Shown here: positions 1-11,462 of the stretch, piece after piece
Numbering within the stretch: position 1 is the first letter of the stretch
Layout: each line of letters starts with the position of its first letter
NCBI GenBank assembly: GCA_944989445.1
Contig: CALYLW010000685.1
Coordinates: 248,001-312,000 of the forward strand
Length of the DNA stretch: 64,000 nt
Source: Ampullaceana balthica
Lineage: Eukaryota; Mollusca; Gastropoda; Lymnaeidae
Direction: 5' to 3'
Program-made: the position numbers and the translations under genes
Notes under the pieces: generated by a model
Database searches by the model: none
The model's input: the letters and a program-made list of their open reading frames with translations, nothing else
Told to the model about the DNA's origin: nothing

Positions 1-848
1 ATTTATTTACAAAATATATCTTTTTCCACAAAAAAATGTATCATTAAACAGATGTATGTTCCCCGTTAAGGGTTCAATCTCTGAATGTTTCCAGATGAAC
101 GGGTTCCATTGGAGCTACGCACATCCTCGGTGATGGACATTTGTCTCAATTTCTCGGCGTTATTGGCGATTTGTGTCTCTTGACAGCACTGATACCAGAT
201 CGTACGCTCCATTAGGTGCGCACGGCATCAATCCAACGATTATTGCTACGGGTACGCACTTAGTCATTGACCGCGCGCACCGGGTCCACCATCAGACCCA
301 TCCACTCATGAACGCCGCCTGGTGTTCGGAGAGTGCTTTACGCCTGGTTAACCCTTTGTCGACCGTGTCAAACGAAGGGGAGATTTTGCTTAGATTTTGC
401 GAGAAAAGTCGGTGGAGGTTTGTATAATAGCCAAGACTGACATATTTTTCGCCGCATTCATATAGAACATGTTTTCAATTATTATCTCCCATTCTCATAA
501 TTCCCTGTGATATACATACATACATATTTATCAACATTAATACAAATATAAATATAATTGACTTATAAATATTTTAAAAATTATATTTTTAGTCTGCCTT
601 TGATTTAATACGGACTAGTGTCATGGGGGAATGCGTTCCGTGGTCGGGTCCGCCAGAAACTGGAGCCAGTCTAAGGCTGTAGCCAAGGTTTACCCATGGC
701 ACCAACAGTTTGTCTACAAGAATCTTTGTAATATATAAACACAACCTGGTCCATTACTAAGGTGTCCCCCATCATGTCTACATGAAGCTAAGATTGGAAC
801 AGTATATAAGACAAGCCAACCTTTGGGAAAACACGAATTGACGCACCA
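1..848. other. Intergenic, no supported gene
   Basis: Positions 60-430 are clearly more GC-rich than the surrounding AT-rich DNA. They hold an 84-codon plus-strand frame (173-427) without recognisable motif, signal peptide or repeat. I cannot assign it and do not call it a gene. The rest, including a moderately GC-rich patch at 620-710, shows nothing I recognise. Confidence 0.5.
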
Positions 849-1126
849 AATGACGCACATGTGACGCACCAAGTGACGCACCAAGTGACGCACCAAGTGA
901 CGCACCAAGTGACGCACCAAGTGACGCACCAAGTGACGCACCAAGTGACGCACCAAGTGACGCACCAAGTGACGCACCAAGTGACGCACCAAGTGACGCA
1001 CCAAGTGACGCACCAAGTGACGCACCAAGTGACGCACCAAGTGACGCACCAAGTGACGCACCAAGTGACGCACCAAGTGACGCACAAAGTGACGCACCCA
1101 GTGACGCACCCAGTGACGCACCAAGT
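849..1126. repeat. 12-bp minisatellite
   Basis: About 22 head-to-tail copies of a 12-bp unit (GACGCACCAAGT), almost without variation until the last three units, where CCAAGT becomes CAAAGT or CCCAGT. Because 12 is a multiple of 3, several frames on both strands stay open; these are artefacts of the repeat, not proteins. Confidence 0.95.
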
Positions 1127-1446
1127 GATCCCCATTTATAACGATGTCCCAAAGCTGTCTCTCGTTCATTGAACTCACCAATTAGGGCTCTAAGTAAACT
1201 AATGAAGCTCCGGCTCCTAAATGGCTAATCTGGTGATTCATTAGCGGTTATTATTGAAATTTAGATTTCCAGAATTAATGTGTAGCCCCTCCCCCCTCTC
1301 CTCACCCACCACTATAACATTGGGGCTATTGGGGTCTTAGCGCATCCGTTTGGGTTGCAACAATAATGATCAGATTTCTAGCTAAGGCAATCAGTCTTCT
1401 AATAGCAATCTGGAAAGAGTGGGGTGGGTCTATGATGGTGGAAAGA

Positions 1447-1700
1447 CGTAGTGTGTGTGTCGTGAGCGTGTGTGTCGTTAGTGTGTGTGTGATGAGTATG
1501 GGGTGGGGCAGAGAGAGAGACAGAGAGAGAGAAAAAAAGAGAGAGAGAACGAGAGAGAGAGTGGGGGAGACAATGAAACTATGATAAAAGACAACTTAGC
1601 AGAAAAGGGAATGTATAAAAGAGAGAAAGATGAAAATTGGGAAATATTTATATGGAAATAAAGAGAAATAGAGAGTGAGAGATGGAACGTGTGAGTGGGT
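1447..1700. repeat. GT-rich then GA-rich low-complexity tract
   Basis: A short degenerate GTGTGT block (1450-1500) passes into GAGAGA-type purine sequence (1508-1570, continuing diffusely to 1690). Confidence 0.8.
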
Positions 1701-2277
1701 GAGATCGTGAACAAATTCCAATAATTTTAATTGCTGTGCTGGTATAATTGATATGTTGATTTAATAACTGTAACATTTCCAATGATGATGTTGGTTTAAT
1801 TACTGTCCCATGTGTGCTCCAGGGCGACGATGAGCCAATAATTGGTGAACTAAATGAGATCATTTTTATGTGGCTCATATATATGATGGCCTGGTGATTG
1901 GGTTCTTGTTGTGTGTATGTGGAGTGTAACGGTTTTGTGATTGATCTGTGATTGATTGATCCAAGGGCATTAACTTGTTCTATGATTAGCCTCTGAATGG
2001 GCCAAAGTCGGATGGGATTACTTCTGAACATCTTGTTCCCCTTAGCGTTGCGAATACTGATTGTATGAAAAGACACATTTTGTTTGTTATATCACCGAGA
2101 AAATGTAAAACGTATACGTGCCGCCTTGACATTATTTTCAAGATGGCGTCGTGTCAGGGGTCTATAAAACCATATTGGGAGATAGTTTGGTTGACTTCCC
2201 ATGAATTGATTTGATTCTATGTTGGAATGTACACTAGATGGTGACTTATAATGTTTGTTTTCTTTAAGGTAGTGTAT
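1701..2277. other. Intergenic, nothing recognised
   Basis: Unique-looking, moderately AT-rich DNA without repeats or a credible coding frame; it leads into the truncated 5' edge of the LINE-A fragment. Confidence 0.5.
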
Positions 2278-2781
2278 GGACTCCCCAGCATACACACTAG
2301 CCTCATGCAGAGCCAACTACGCTGGGCGGGGCATGTAGTGCGCATGCCCGACCATCGCCTCCCAAAGAGGCTCTTCTATGGTGAGCTTACAGAAGGGCAT
2401 AGAGCACGCGGAGGTCCACGTAAGCGCTACAAGGATGCACTTAAAACTGCTCTGAAGGCCTTCGACATCGGACATGACTCCTGGGAAGAAGCAGCCAGTA
2501 ACCGAGCCCACTGGCGCTCTATGATATGGAATGGCGCAGCTATCTGTGAGGCTAATAGACAGCAGGCTGCCAAGTTAAAACGTCAAGCCAGGAAAGACCG
2601 TATCCAAAACCCTCCTGAAGGGATCCCATCCATCTCTTCTCCGACATGCGGACGCCAATTTCGTGCTAGAATAGGGTTGTTAATAAGCCACCAGAGGACA
2701 CTTGTGGCGGCCTAGCACAGATCAAAATACAAATATGATAAGAGTGGTCATCGTCGACTACGACGGACGAACAACAACATA
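2278..2781 (+). mobile_element. LINE-A copy 1: non-LTR retrotransposon 3' end
   Basis: A 5'-truncated retrotransposon covering only the last ~145 codons of its reverse-transcriptase ORF and the 3' tail. The translated frame (2278-2715) carries the block RWAGHVVRMPD...RLPKRLFYGEL, then RYKDALK, an AxxRxxWRSMI segment and a terminal finger-like motif. This series is typical of the region after the RT domain in animal LINEs. The first finger cysteine seen in the 47968-48478 copy is Ser here, and one Leu is inserted before the final His, so the finger is probably broken. After the stop comes a short tail ending in an inverted repeat (TCGTCGA...CGACGGA) and ACAACA. The frame is open but there is no 5' part, so the copy is dead. 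The clade is not determined. Confidence 0.9.
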
Positions 2782-3774
2782 TGGATTTGTATTTATAAAC
2801 ATTTTATTGAAACCTTCTTAAAATTTTATATGAGAATTATGATTTCTTCATAAAAATATTTATTTTTAAAAAAATATTTCTTTACAAAATTTTGAAATAA
2901 AAACATGGCTTTTTACACAAATGTTACATTGAAACCTTTTATAATGAAAAAAATAAAGCTACGAATTTTCTCTAAGATAAGTTACCAGATGCGATTTCCC
3001 AGGTAATGTTTAAATGAATTCCTGTTTGATATTTCATATTTGATATCTGATCTTTCCGTCTGCCTCTTATAGTGGTATGGTATTGGATTTCTTTCTAGCT
3101 CAACAATTAAAAATCAATTTATGTTTCCAATTTTTTCCCGGTTCTCTTCTAATTTGACCAATGTTTTCTCCTATTACCCTGACATCGTAAACGAAATTAG
3201 ACGATAGTTAATTTTTTTTAAATTGGTTCTTAATTAATATTATATATCTATTTACCAAACTTACATTTAATATAGTTTTTTGTGTAAGCAAGCAAGTGTG
3301 TGAGTTAGTAAGAGTGTAAGTGTGTAAGTTATCATGTAGCATTAGGACTGCGACAAAACTTAAATATCTTACAAGATGCGTAAACAATGTGCGTGAGTAA
3401 GTGTGTAAGTGTGTAAGTGAAGACATGAGGCGGTAGCCTGACTTTCTTCTTCTTCAATATCACCGGAAAACAAAGCGAGCGGACTTAGAGCGTAATATAA
3501 ATTCATGTGAAATAAATCCTTTAAGAGTCGAGACGCAATTTCTTTAGGTCTCTGTCTCTGCCATGACGGGTCGTCTCTCATATAATTTGGTAAATCCAGG
3601 AATGGGCAATAAAACAGAGTTCTTTTTGAATTTTCTTTTTAAAAGTCTGTAAATAAAAAAAACATTAAAATAAAAAAACAAAACAAAACAAAACAAACAA
3701 CAACAACAAAAAAAAACACCAGAATTAACCGTTAGTGGGTGAGGCGACTGATTATTGTGTCCGGCTGCTTTATT
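2782..3774. other. AT-rich intergenic DNA
   Basis: Strongly AT-rich with poly-A/T runs; short GTGTAAGT-like repeats at 3290-3330 and 3390-3420. No coding signal or known element seen. Confidence 0.5.
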
Positions 3775-4016
3775 GTCCGACATGATTGATGATTGGGTCA
3801 ATAGGTGTATGGTCCGACATGATTGATGATTGGGGTCAATAGGTGTATGGTACGACATGATTGATGATTGGGTCAATAGGTTTATGGTCCACATGATTGA
3901 TGATGGGTCAATAGGTTTTAGTCCACATGATTGATGATTGGGTCAATAGGTTTATGGTCCGACATGATTGATGACTGGGTCAATAGGTTTATGGTCCGAC
4001 ATGATTGATGATTGAG
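3775..4016. repeat. 37-bp minisatellite
   Basis: About 6.5 units of a 37-bp repeat containing GACATGATTGATGATTGGG and TCAATAGG. Units differ by single substitutions and 1-3 bp deletions, so it is moderately old. Confidence 0.9.
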
Positions 4017-4469
4017 CCTTGGGGGAGGTATATGGTCGAGTTCTTTACTTCAACAGTGAGCACGTTTTCAAACTTTCAGAAAAAGATTCAGAGCCACATT
4101 ATGTTCAAAATGAAATATCACGAATGGAATCCTTTGCCCGCAGCATATCAGGAAAATTTGTAGTGCAAACCCAAAAACCCGCAGGCCGGTAAGGGTTAAA
4201 GACTCTTGTTAACGTGCGCGTTTCAACCACCAAAACGACGTCGACAGCAGCGCCTTATTCGCACAGGTACCCAATGATGATCATCAGACTGGCGACCACT
4301 GCAGGACAGTATTAGGCAGCAGGTTGAGAACCTTTGATCTAGAAGTCGTCACGGTGGGCACACACTTGAGGTTGATGCTTTGGATGTCGGTGGGGAAACC
4401 ACTCCAGATGGGCAAACATATCTAAGGAAAAACAATAAAGTTCGGCCACCAATGTTAGAGTATATTGTT
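4017..4469. other. Intergenic, nothing recognised
   Basis: Mixed-composition DNA, GC-richer at 4190-4400. No open frame of note and no repeat similarity to the rest of the window. Confidence 0.4.
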
Positions 4470-4477
4470 ATTTAGAC

Positions 4478-4667
4478 CAGTGGTTCTCAACATGTGGTCC
4501 GCGGAGATGTCCCTAGTGGTCCGCGAGGACGAAATTTAAATTTATATACAAAGTATAATTATCTATAAATTTCCTGCACGGGAGTAGCAAAACTGTCAGT
4601 AGTGGTACGCGGCTAAGACACAAACTTTTCAAGTGGTCCTTGAATCTCGAAAGGTTGAGAAACACTG
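4478..4667. mobile_element. hAT-type MITE with perfect 8-bp TSD
   Basis: A 190-bp non-autonomous DNA transposon. Ends are CAGTGGTTCTCAAC and GTTGAGAAACACTG, inverted repeats with one mismatch in 14. The identical octamer ATTTAGAC lies at 4470-4477 and 4668-4675. An 8-bp duplication and CAG...CTG ends are the hallmarks of hAT transposition. The interior has several GGTCCGCG-like motifs, as in the elements at 33835 and 34305. Confidence 0.93.
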
Positions 4668-5124
4668 ATTTAGACCAAAGCTCATGATTTCCTGTGAGCT
4701 TACATTACTGCTTGTCTGGGGCAAGTATTATACTAAGTGCTCAGGCGGTAATCTCTTGTGCAATAGTCTACGAAAACGAGAATTGACTTCAAAACCCATT
4801 TAAAATAAACTATACGAATTAATTAATTTTTAAAAATAACATGTACTTTGTATTGTCTTTACAGACGCCACTATTCATAATTTCTCATTATTTCATGTTT
4901 GGCTTTCTCTCTCCTTAATATCACTGTAATTATCCACCATTAGGTTCTGTCGATGTCTCACCATTTTCTTTGTGTATCCTTTATGTTTCTCTTTCTTCTT
5001 TTGTTTCCGTCTACTCAGTAGATATTGCTTACAGTTATTACCATACCTACCAGACACGAGCGAAGTCCGTATTGTGGGGTCGCCCGTAACTATTCCTCTT
5101 CTCACATACCACCAAGCTCTATAA

Positions 5125-5398
5125 CAACACCATTTCTCTACCCCCAACCTCCACTCCGCTGACTCCTACATCACCATTTCTCTACCTCCCACCTCCACTC
5201 CGCTGTCTCCTACATCACCATTTCTCTACCTCCAACCTCCACTCCGCTGTCTCCTACATCACCATTTCTCTACCTCCACCTCCACTCCGCTGTCTCCTAC
5301 ACCACCATTTCACTACCTCCAACCTCCACTCCGCTGTCTCCTACACCACCATTTCTCTACCTCCAACCTCCACTCCGCTGTCTCCTACAACACCATTC
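5125..5398. repeat. 44-bp minisatellite
   Basis: About six units of a 44-bp pyrimidine-rich repeat (CTCCACTCCGCTGTCTCC core). Unit starts at 5167, 5211 and 5255 confirm the period. Confidence 0.9.
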
Positions 5399-6220
5399 CC
5401 CGAATCGTCAACACCAACATTACCCAAACCACCGTCTCTAACATTCATATATATCATAGTTCTACCCCCCCCCCTTTTTTTCCAGTTCCCAACCGACACA
5501 CACACACACACAGACACACACACACACACGCACGCACGCATTTATTCTTCCCTAAGCTTAAACAGCTCTTTAAATTTCATTTCAGGAGAAGTCCGTAAAT
5601 CCCCGAATATCCACGCAGGAATTCCATTTGAACGAGACTTTGTTTGGCTCCGGCTGGATCTTTGCCGTCTGTGACGCTTCTGTTGAATTCAACGCCCGTT
5701 AAATCCAGAGAGTCCGAGATAGAAATACAGAAATGCATTGTGTGCAGATGGTTTGTGTCCTGTATGTGTACAAAGGTTATTTGTGTCATGTTGTGTGTAC
5801 AGAGTTGGTTGTGATGGATTGGTCAAAGACTGCGTAAATAATCTGTATACCGCGATTTTTACAGATCTTATAAAAAGAAATACATCCGTAGCTGTGAAAG
5901 TGAAATTTTGTTGTGGTGAAGCAGGTAATCCCAGCTCACAGATGATTGGATTCTCTTCTGATACTTTAAACATAAGGTGATGACGTTATTACGAGATTTC
6001 CATTCCCTTGATCTTACTTTTGTACCTGCAGAGCCAGGTCTTCGTTTAATCATATTAATACATTTGGTGGCCCAAAGTTCTTTAGGTGACCTGGCACCAA
6101 CGCTTTGTGAGCTTGCAAGACAAAAGAATGGGTTTTAAAGAACTGTTACTTATGGAAATTAAGACTTGTATTTATGAACGACATTGCGTCTATTTCAAAA
6201 ATAAGGTCAAATTAATATGT
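5399..6220. other. Intergenic with CA tract and weak exon-like patch
   Basis: A C-run and (CA)n tract lie at 5465-5545. At 5585 a pyrimidine-rich stretch ending in TTTCAG is followed by a 40-codon open stretch ending in TAA (to about 5702). It could be a terminal exon but has no recognisable motif. The remainder is AT-rich and unassigned. Confidence 0.3.
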
Positions 6221-6270
6221 TATCTTATCTCTTACAGGCGCTCCTTCTATGCATAAGAATCCAGGAAAAC
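6221..6270 (-). mobile_element. Solo LINE-B/SINE-1 3' tail
   Basis: On the minus strand this reads ATAGAAGGAGCGCCTGTAAG followed by AGATAAGATA, the same 3' tail found at the end of LINE-B (38413) and SINE-1 copies. It is a short 5'-truncated insertion. Confidence 0.7.
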
Positions 6271-6284
6271 CAAAACTTTATCAA

Positions 6285-6398
6285 CATTTAAATCTCTAAT
6301 AAAAATGCAGGACTAAACACAAACCATAGATAAGCGTAGTGCGCAATAATCTTCTGTATAGAAGAACCGTCTGTAAACAGATAAGATAAGATAAGATT
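6285..6398 (+). mobile_element. 5'-truncated LINE-B 3' end
   Basis: The stretch TCTAATAAAAATGCA, then ATAGATAAGCGTAG, GCAATAATCTTCTGTATAG and a (GATAA)n end align in order with the last codons and 3' tail of LINE-B at 38413-38520 (minus). It lies 15 bp from an inverted tail copy at 6221-6270. The sequence beyond the tail is host DNA. Confidence 0.8.
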
Positions 6399-6599
6399 GC
6401 ATCCTACAATAGCAATTGTATTCATTTGAAAAATAATTTGTGAAAATCCGATAGGCTGTTCATAAATCACTATTTGAATATGATCTTCAAAATCATTTCA
6501 GACTACATCTTAAAACTTACGATATAAACCAGTTACCATTTTATAAATACGTTTTGTGCAAGCGACATAAACGCCGAGAAAGTTTTTTTCTGTTGAAGG

Positions 6600-6900
6600 A
6601 ACTTTAAAGGAGTTCAACACACAGGCCCCACATGATACTACGCAGGCTTTTATTGGCCATTAGGGCTACAAATAAACATTGAAGGAGCGGCTTATTTTGT
6701 TGGGGAATTTTAGTGGCCGGCATGTTCACAGAACATTTTAAGTTACAAGTGTTCGCATTATTCTCTACAGCTTTCAGGGCTGAGCAGTGCTCCTCAAAAT
6801 GTTGTGACGATCCAAACCTCGGCCCTGGGTGTTTTTGAATTTCGGTGTATAAATGTAAACACACACACAAACAGTTTAACATGATTTTCTAGACCCCCAC
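6600..6900 (-). other. Open frame with a degenerate 2A/NPGP-like motif
   Basis: The minus-strand 92-codon frame contains EIQKHPGPR (about 6817-6843). It resembles the (G)DIExNPGP motif that opens the ORF of many non-LTR retrotransposons and that works as a 2A ribosome-skipping site when intact. Here the Asn is His, so skipping activity is unlikely. No endonuclease or RT sequence follows. It may be an old LINE 5' fragment or chance. Confidence 0.2.
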
Positions 6901-7231
6901 CTGACAAAGGCATCCATGAGTAGCTTTCAACAACCAGAACAAAGCGAACAGACAGACGAACACTGGAAGCTAGACTTATGTCGATTAATAGGCTCACAAG
7001 AATAGCAAGACAAACCAAATAAACTGAGTTTGGAATTGAACTAACACCCCCCCCCCAAATAACACCCAATTTCTATTCACTTGACTGGGCAGTGATCACA
7101 TTTTCTTGTGCTAACCTTGACCTTGAGCGTGTTTGTGGTGAAAGGCGCTGAATCACTTTAAAAACAACATTTCCACACATCATATTCACGAATGTACGCG
7201 CGTGAATGTAAGGATATAAAAGCTGATGATT

Positions 7232-8174
7232 TCCTGAACATCACTTCTCCGACATGTTGACGAACGTTTCGGGCAAGGGAAAGTGTAATAAACCACCAAA
7301 GGACACACCAATCTGCCACAGCACATAGCTGATGTGATGTGAATGGTCCCAGACGCACCAATCTGCCACAACCCATAGCTAATGTGATGATAATGTCTCA
7401 GATGCACCAATCTGCCACAGCACATAGCTGATGTGATGTGAATGGTCCCAGACGCACAAATCTGCCACAGCACATAGCTAATGTGATGAGAATGGTCCCA
7501 GACGCACCAATCTGCCACAGCACATAGCTAATATGATGATAATGGTCCCAGACGCACCAATCTGCAAGACCACATAGCTAATGTGATGAAAATGGTACCA
7601 GACACACCAAACTGCAAAAGAACATTGCTAATGTGATGATAATGGTCCCAGACACACCAATCTGCCACAGCACATTGCTAATGTAATGAAAATGGTACCA
7701 GACACACCAAACTGCAAAAGAACATTGCTAATGTGATGATAATGGTCCCAGACACACCAATCTGCCACAACACATGGCTAATGTAATGAGAATGGTCCCA
7801 GACACACTAAACTGCCACAGAACATTACTAATGTGATGAGAATGGTACCAGACACACCAAACTGCCAAAGAACATGGCTAATGTGATGAGAATGGTCCCA
7901 GACACACCAAACTGCCACAGTACATAGCTAGTAAGCCAAGAATGGTCACAGATACAGCAAACCGCCACAGCACATCGCTAATGTGATGAGAATGGTCCCA
8001 GACACACCAAACTTCCACATCACATAGCTAAAGTGATGAGAATGGTCACAGAAGCACCAAGTTGCCACAGCACATCGCTAATATGATGAAAATGGTCCCA
8101 GACACATCAAACTGCCACAGCACAGAGCTAATATGAGAATGGTCCTCATCGAACGCGACGGAAAAACAACATAA
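7232..8174 (+). mobile_element. LINE-A copy 4, 3' end expanded by a minisatellite
   Basis: At 7232-7290 the sequence matches the end of the LINE-A ORF (CTTCTCCGACATG, then a frame reading RTFRAR and NHQRTHQ, with an in-frame stop where other copies have G or S). At 8140-8174 it matches the LINE-A 3' tail (GAATGGTCCTCATCGAAC, GCGACGGA, ACAACA). The sequence between, which is single-copy in LINE-A copies 1 and 2, is here a 50-bp tandem array. The element is a truncated, dead insertion whose 3' untranslated segment was amplified after insertion. Confidence 0.8.
7290..8145. repeat. 50-bp minisatellite inside LINE-A 3' UTR
   Basis: About 17 units with a 50-bp period (core ATCTGCCACAGCACATAGCT, then AATGTGATGAGAATGGTCCC). 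Units are diverged from each other; GTGATGAGAATGGTCC corresponds to ATGATAAGAGTGGTCA just upstream of the terminal hairpin in LINE-A copy 1. Confidence 0.93.
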
Positions 8175-8555
8175 AGCTGTGTTCAACAGCCGAGCTAAAT
8201 AAATTTCCCACCAACGTTTGCACTAATTCTCTTATACATTTAAAGTGCTTAACTCGTATTTTGTGTTTTGTCTCAAAGCTTTGCATTGCCTATGCCAATG
8301 TTAGACGCGTTTCATTTTTAAAATTTAATACAAACAATTCTCTTTATTTTCACACAATTATATTTTGAAATAAATGCGAATACCAGAAAGCTTTCAGACT
8401 TTTCCGTGGAATTCCAAAGAACGAAGAAAGAAGGAGATGTGATTACTTTTGACGTAATCGAATACAGCTTAGGTATCCTTTAAAAAAGTAAACACGACAC
8501 CGACTACCAGAGAATCAACGTAATAATAGTGAGTGTTGAAGAAGGATTAGAAGTC
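8175..8555. other. Intergenic, nothing recognised
   Basis: AT-rich unique-looking DNA between LINE-A copy 4 and the SINE-2 copy. Confidence 0.4.
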
Positions 8556-8735
8556 GTTAGCCGGTGATCCGTATGTCAATCGAGTATCGTGGCGGCCGCA
8601 ATTGGTGGGATCGAATCTCGCCCACTCGTTTAGACGTCTCCCGTGGGGAGTTTATTAAAAATCTTTTTGCCTTATAATGGCAAGTAGGTCTCAAACTATC
8701 ACCGCGTGGTGGCTCACGGAGTAGGTCTCAAACTT
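8556..8735 (+). mobile_element. SINE-2 copy 1, tRNA-derived
   Basis: Contains a good pol III B-box-like segment, GTGGGATCGAATCTCG, about 60 bp from an A-box-like start, and a 3' part with CACCGCGTGGTGGCTCACGG. It matches 57429-57655 in order: GTCAAT, then GTGGGATC, then CCCAC, then the CGCGGT/CGCGTGG block. It is a SINE rather than a tRNA gene because no cloverleaf can be closed. Ends are approximate and no TSD was found. Confidence 0.55.
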
Positions 8736-9044
8736 TAATCCTTGCATTACTTCACACGTTTCGTGGTTTTTAATGACTTCTGACTGATCGCGTCATAGAT
8801 ATGTAAATATAACTTAGTCATGGCTCAGAGAATGGAATGGAATTCAGCGAACGAAAACTGACTCATCGACTGGTGTTTTTCTTTCAAATAAATTCTTCTG
8901 TAACAAAACAACAACTATAAAACACATAAAATTAAAGCACATACTGGTTAAAACAAATCTAGTTTATGAAATGATCAGATTCAGAAGCCTAATAGAAAAA
9001 ATTACCTGCTAACTGTTAACACACCACCCTCTCATTTTATGTTA
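8736..9044. other. Intergenic, nothing recognised
   Basis: AT-rich DNA with no frame or repeat of note. Confidence 0.4.
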
Positions 9045-9069
9045 ACCATAACTCTCTCACTCTTTCTCC

Positions 9070-9104
<35 letters not shown>

Positions 9105-9345
9105 ACACACACTCTCACACTCTCTCTCACTCACTCTTTCACCCACACACTCTCTCTCTCTCACTCACCCGTCTCTCTCTCTCTCGCTCACACACTCTCA
9201 CACTCTCTCTCATTCACTCTCTCTCTCTCACTCACTCTTTCACACATACTCTCTTTCTCAATATTTCTTTCTCTCACTCTCCCCCTCTCTCTCTCACACA
9301 CTCTCACACTCTCTCTCATTCACTCTCTCTCTCACCTCTTTTTTC
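9045..9345. repeat. CT/CA-rich microsatellite
   Basis: Imperfect (CT)n mixed with CACAC and TCACTC blocks. A larger period of roughly 100 bp is suggested because CACACACTCTCACACTCTCT recurs at about 9108, 9190 and 9297. Open frames here are repeat artefacts. Confidence 0.9.
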
Positions 9346-9762
9346 TCGCTGTGTCTATAACATATTTCATTGTATGACTTCCATCTCTGTATTTCTTCCC
9401 CTTCACATTTTGTGAAGTCCAGTTATCAACTATTATAACACTGTCCACATAAACGTATGTAAAGGTCTTATTTAAACTGAATGAATTGTTAACGGTATAA
9501 AGTAACCTAAATGATACTATTCAGAAAAAAAGGTTTTCATCAGATTTTTCGTTCTCAGACGTCACTTTTAAACTAGCTGTCACTGGGTGTTGATTAAACG
9601 TAACTATTTCTGAACTATGAATATCCTTACAACCACGGTTCAGTTAGAGGCTTGGGAAAATCTATATCATTTTAGTTTGGGGATGAGCAAAAGAGATTGA
9701 GAACCGTTCAGGAGTTAAGGGCATTTTATGCGTTTGAACACGAGCAATAATTAAATCAATAA

Positions 9763-10243
9763 TTGGAATAGAAGAATGATTGGAATAGAAGAATGATTGT
9801 AATAGAAGAATGATTGGAATAGAAGAATGATTGTAATAGAAGAATGATTGTAATAGAAGAATGATTGTAATAGAAAAATGATTGTAATAGAAGAATGATT
9901 GGAATAGAAGAATGATTGGAATAGAAGAATGATTGTAATAGAAGAATGATTGTAATAGAAGAATGATTGTAATAGAAGAATGATTGTAATAGAAGAATGA
10001 TTGTAATAGAAGAATGATTGTAATAGAAGAATTATTGTAATAGAAGAATGATTGTAATAGAAGAATGATTGTAATAGAAGAATGATTGTAATAGAAGAAT
10101 GATTGTAATAGAAGAATGATTGTAATAGAAGAATGATTGTAATAGAAGAATGATTGTAATAGAAGAATGATTGTAATAGAAGAATGATTGTAATAGAAGA
10201 ATGATTGTAATAGAAGAATGATTGTAATAGAAGAAGGATTGTA
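9763..10243. repeat. 17-bp minisatellite
   Basis: About 28 units of AATAGAAGAATGATTGT. The 5' third has mixed GG/GT variants (ATTGGAATAG versus ATTGTAATAG); the 3' two-thirds are homogeneous, suggesting recent expansion at that side. Confidence 0.95.
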
Positions 10244-11150
10244 ACAAAGAATATTGTTGAGCAGTGAAGTATTTCGGGTATCATGTAATTAATAGAAACG
10301 AATGGCTGACATTGAGAACACTCACACGATGCTAACTAAGACTCACCACACATCCTCATTGCAGTCATTTATTACATTTGTTATACAGGATGGAATATGG
10401 GTTATATATTATATATAGTAATTGAAATTGTCACAACTTCAATAAATATATATCTTAATTGTATTTTTCTAGATGTCTTAAAAACACTGATTTGTTCCGG
10501 AAGGTATTCATTTTATTCTGGCCTTGAGAAATCTTTTCTCTTTATCAGCATCTTTGTGGTCCAACTAAAGTGTTTCGTGATATGGGAAAGTTGGATGCGA
10601 TATGTAAACTGTGCAATATGTGTTGACTTAGATTTGTGTTGTTACTTCAGGTGTACATAGATCGTTTAAGTAATAATTGTATAAAAGGCCAAACTATGAA
10701 CAAATTTATGAAGCAACAATAATAAATAAATAAATTTTAAGATAAGCATCCGATACTAGTCATACTACCCGTGTGGTGTTTAACAGCTGTTTCACATGAA
10801 AAGAGGTGAATTCCAGCAGCTAAAGAAAGAAAACTTTCTTTGTGCGTTTCATTTATTGTTTCAGTGAGATGGTGATAGTCCTCACTGAAATGAACTTCTG
10901 GTGCTTTTATAAACTAAAGAACTCCACTTAACACCCCTTTAAAAATCAAAGTTTCTCGAGATTGAAATATTTCCCCACTTCTCACAGAGCCTCATCGATT
11001 CTAAGAGGAATGGAAACGCGCTTTGAATATCTGGCGGTCGAATAAAAATCAATCCTGTGTTGGAGAAGTTTGATAGGGAGTGGTTAGCGAAAGGTAATTC
11101 AAAAGTCGGATTTAATTGCTGGGATGAGCCAAGGTCTGAGGCCGTCAGGA
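10244..11150. other. Intergenic, nothing recognised
   Basis: AT-rich DNA. An 87-codon frame at 10397-10660 lacks any recognisable feature and has low-complexity hydrophobic content typical of AT-rich noise. Confidence 0.4.
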
Positions 11151-11179
11151 TGTGTGTGTGGTGGGTGTGGGGGGTCGAG

Positions 11180-11462
11180 TTAGTGGTGGGGGAGTGGTGA
11201 TTTGAGGGAGGCTTAGGTGATATAGGGGGGAGTGGCGATTTGAGGGAAGCTTAGGTGATATAGGGGGGAGTGGCGATTTGAGGGAGGCTTAGTTGATAAA
11301 GGGGGGAGTGGCGATTTGAGGGAGGCTTAGGTGATATAGGGGGGAGTGGCGATTTGAGGGAGGCTTAGGTGATATAGGGGGGAGTGGCGATTTGAGGGAG
11401 GCTTAGGTGATATAGGGGGGAGTGGCGATTTGAGGGAGGCTTAGGTGATTTAAGGGGGGGGG
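11180..11462. repeat. 38-bp G-rich minisatellite
   Basis: About 7.5 units of a 38-bp repeat (GATATAGGGGGGAGTGGCG plus ATTTGAGGGAGGCTTAGGT). Each unit carries several G-runs on the plus strand (GGGGGG, GAGGGAGG), so G-quadruplex formation is possible. Confidence 0.92.

Noticed and set aside
714..1181. 155-codon repeat protein (minus)
   Set aside because: 12-bp minisatellite, open in multiple frames and both strands.
5585..5702. Possible terminal exon after TTTCAG, 39-40 codons to TAA
   Set aside because: Only one splice signal and no motif; too short to separate from chance.
9751..10284. 177-codon minus-strand frame
   Set aside because: Translation of the 17-bp minisatellite.
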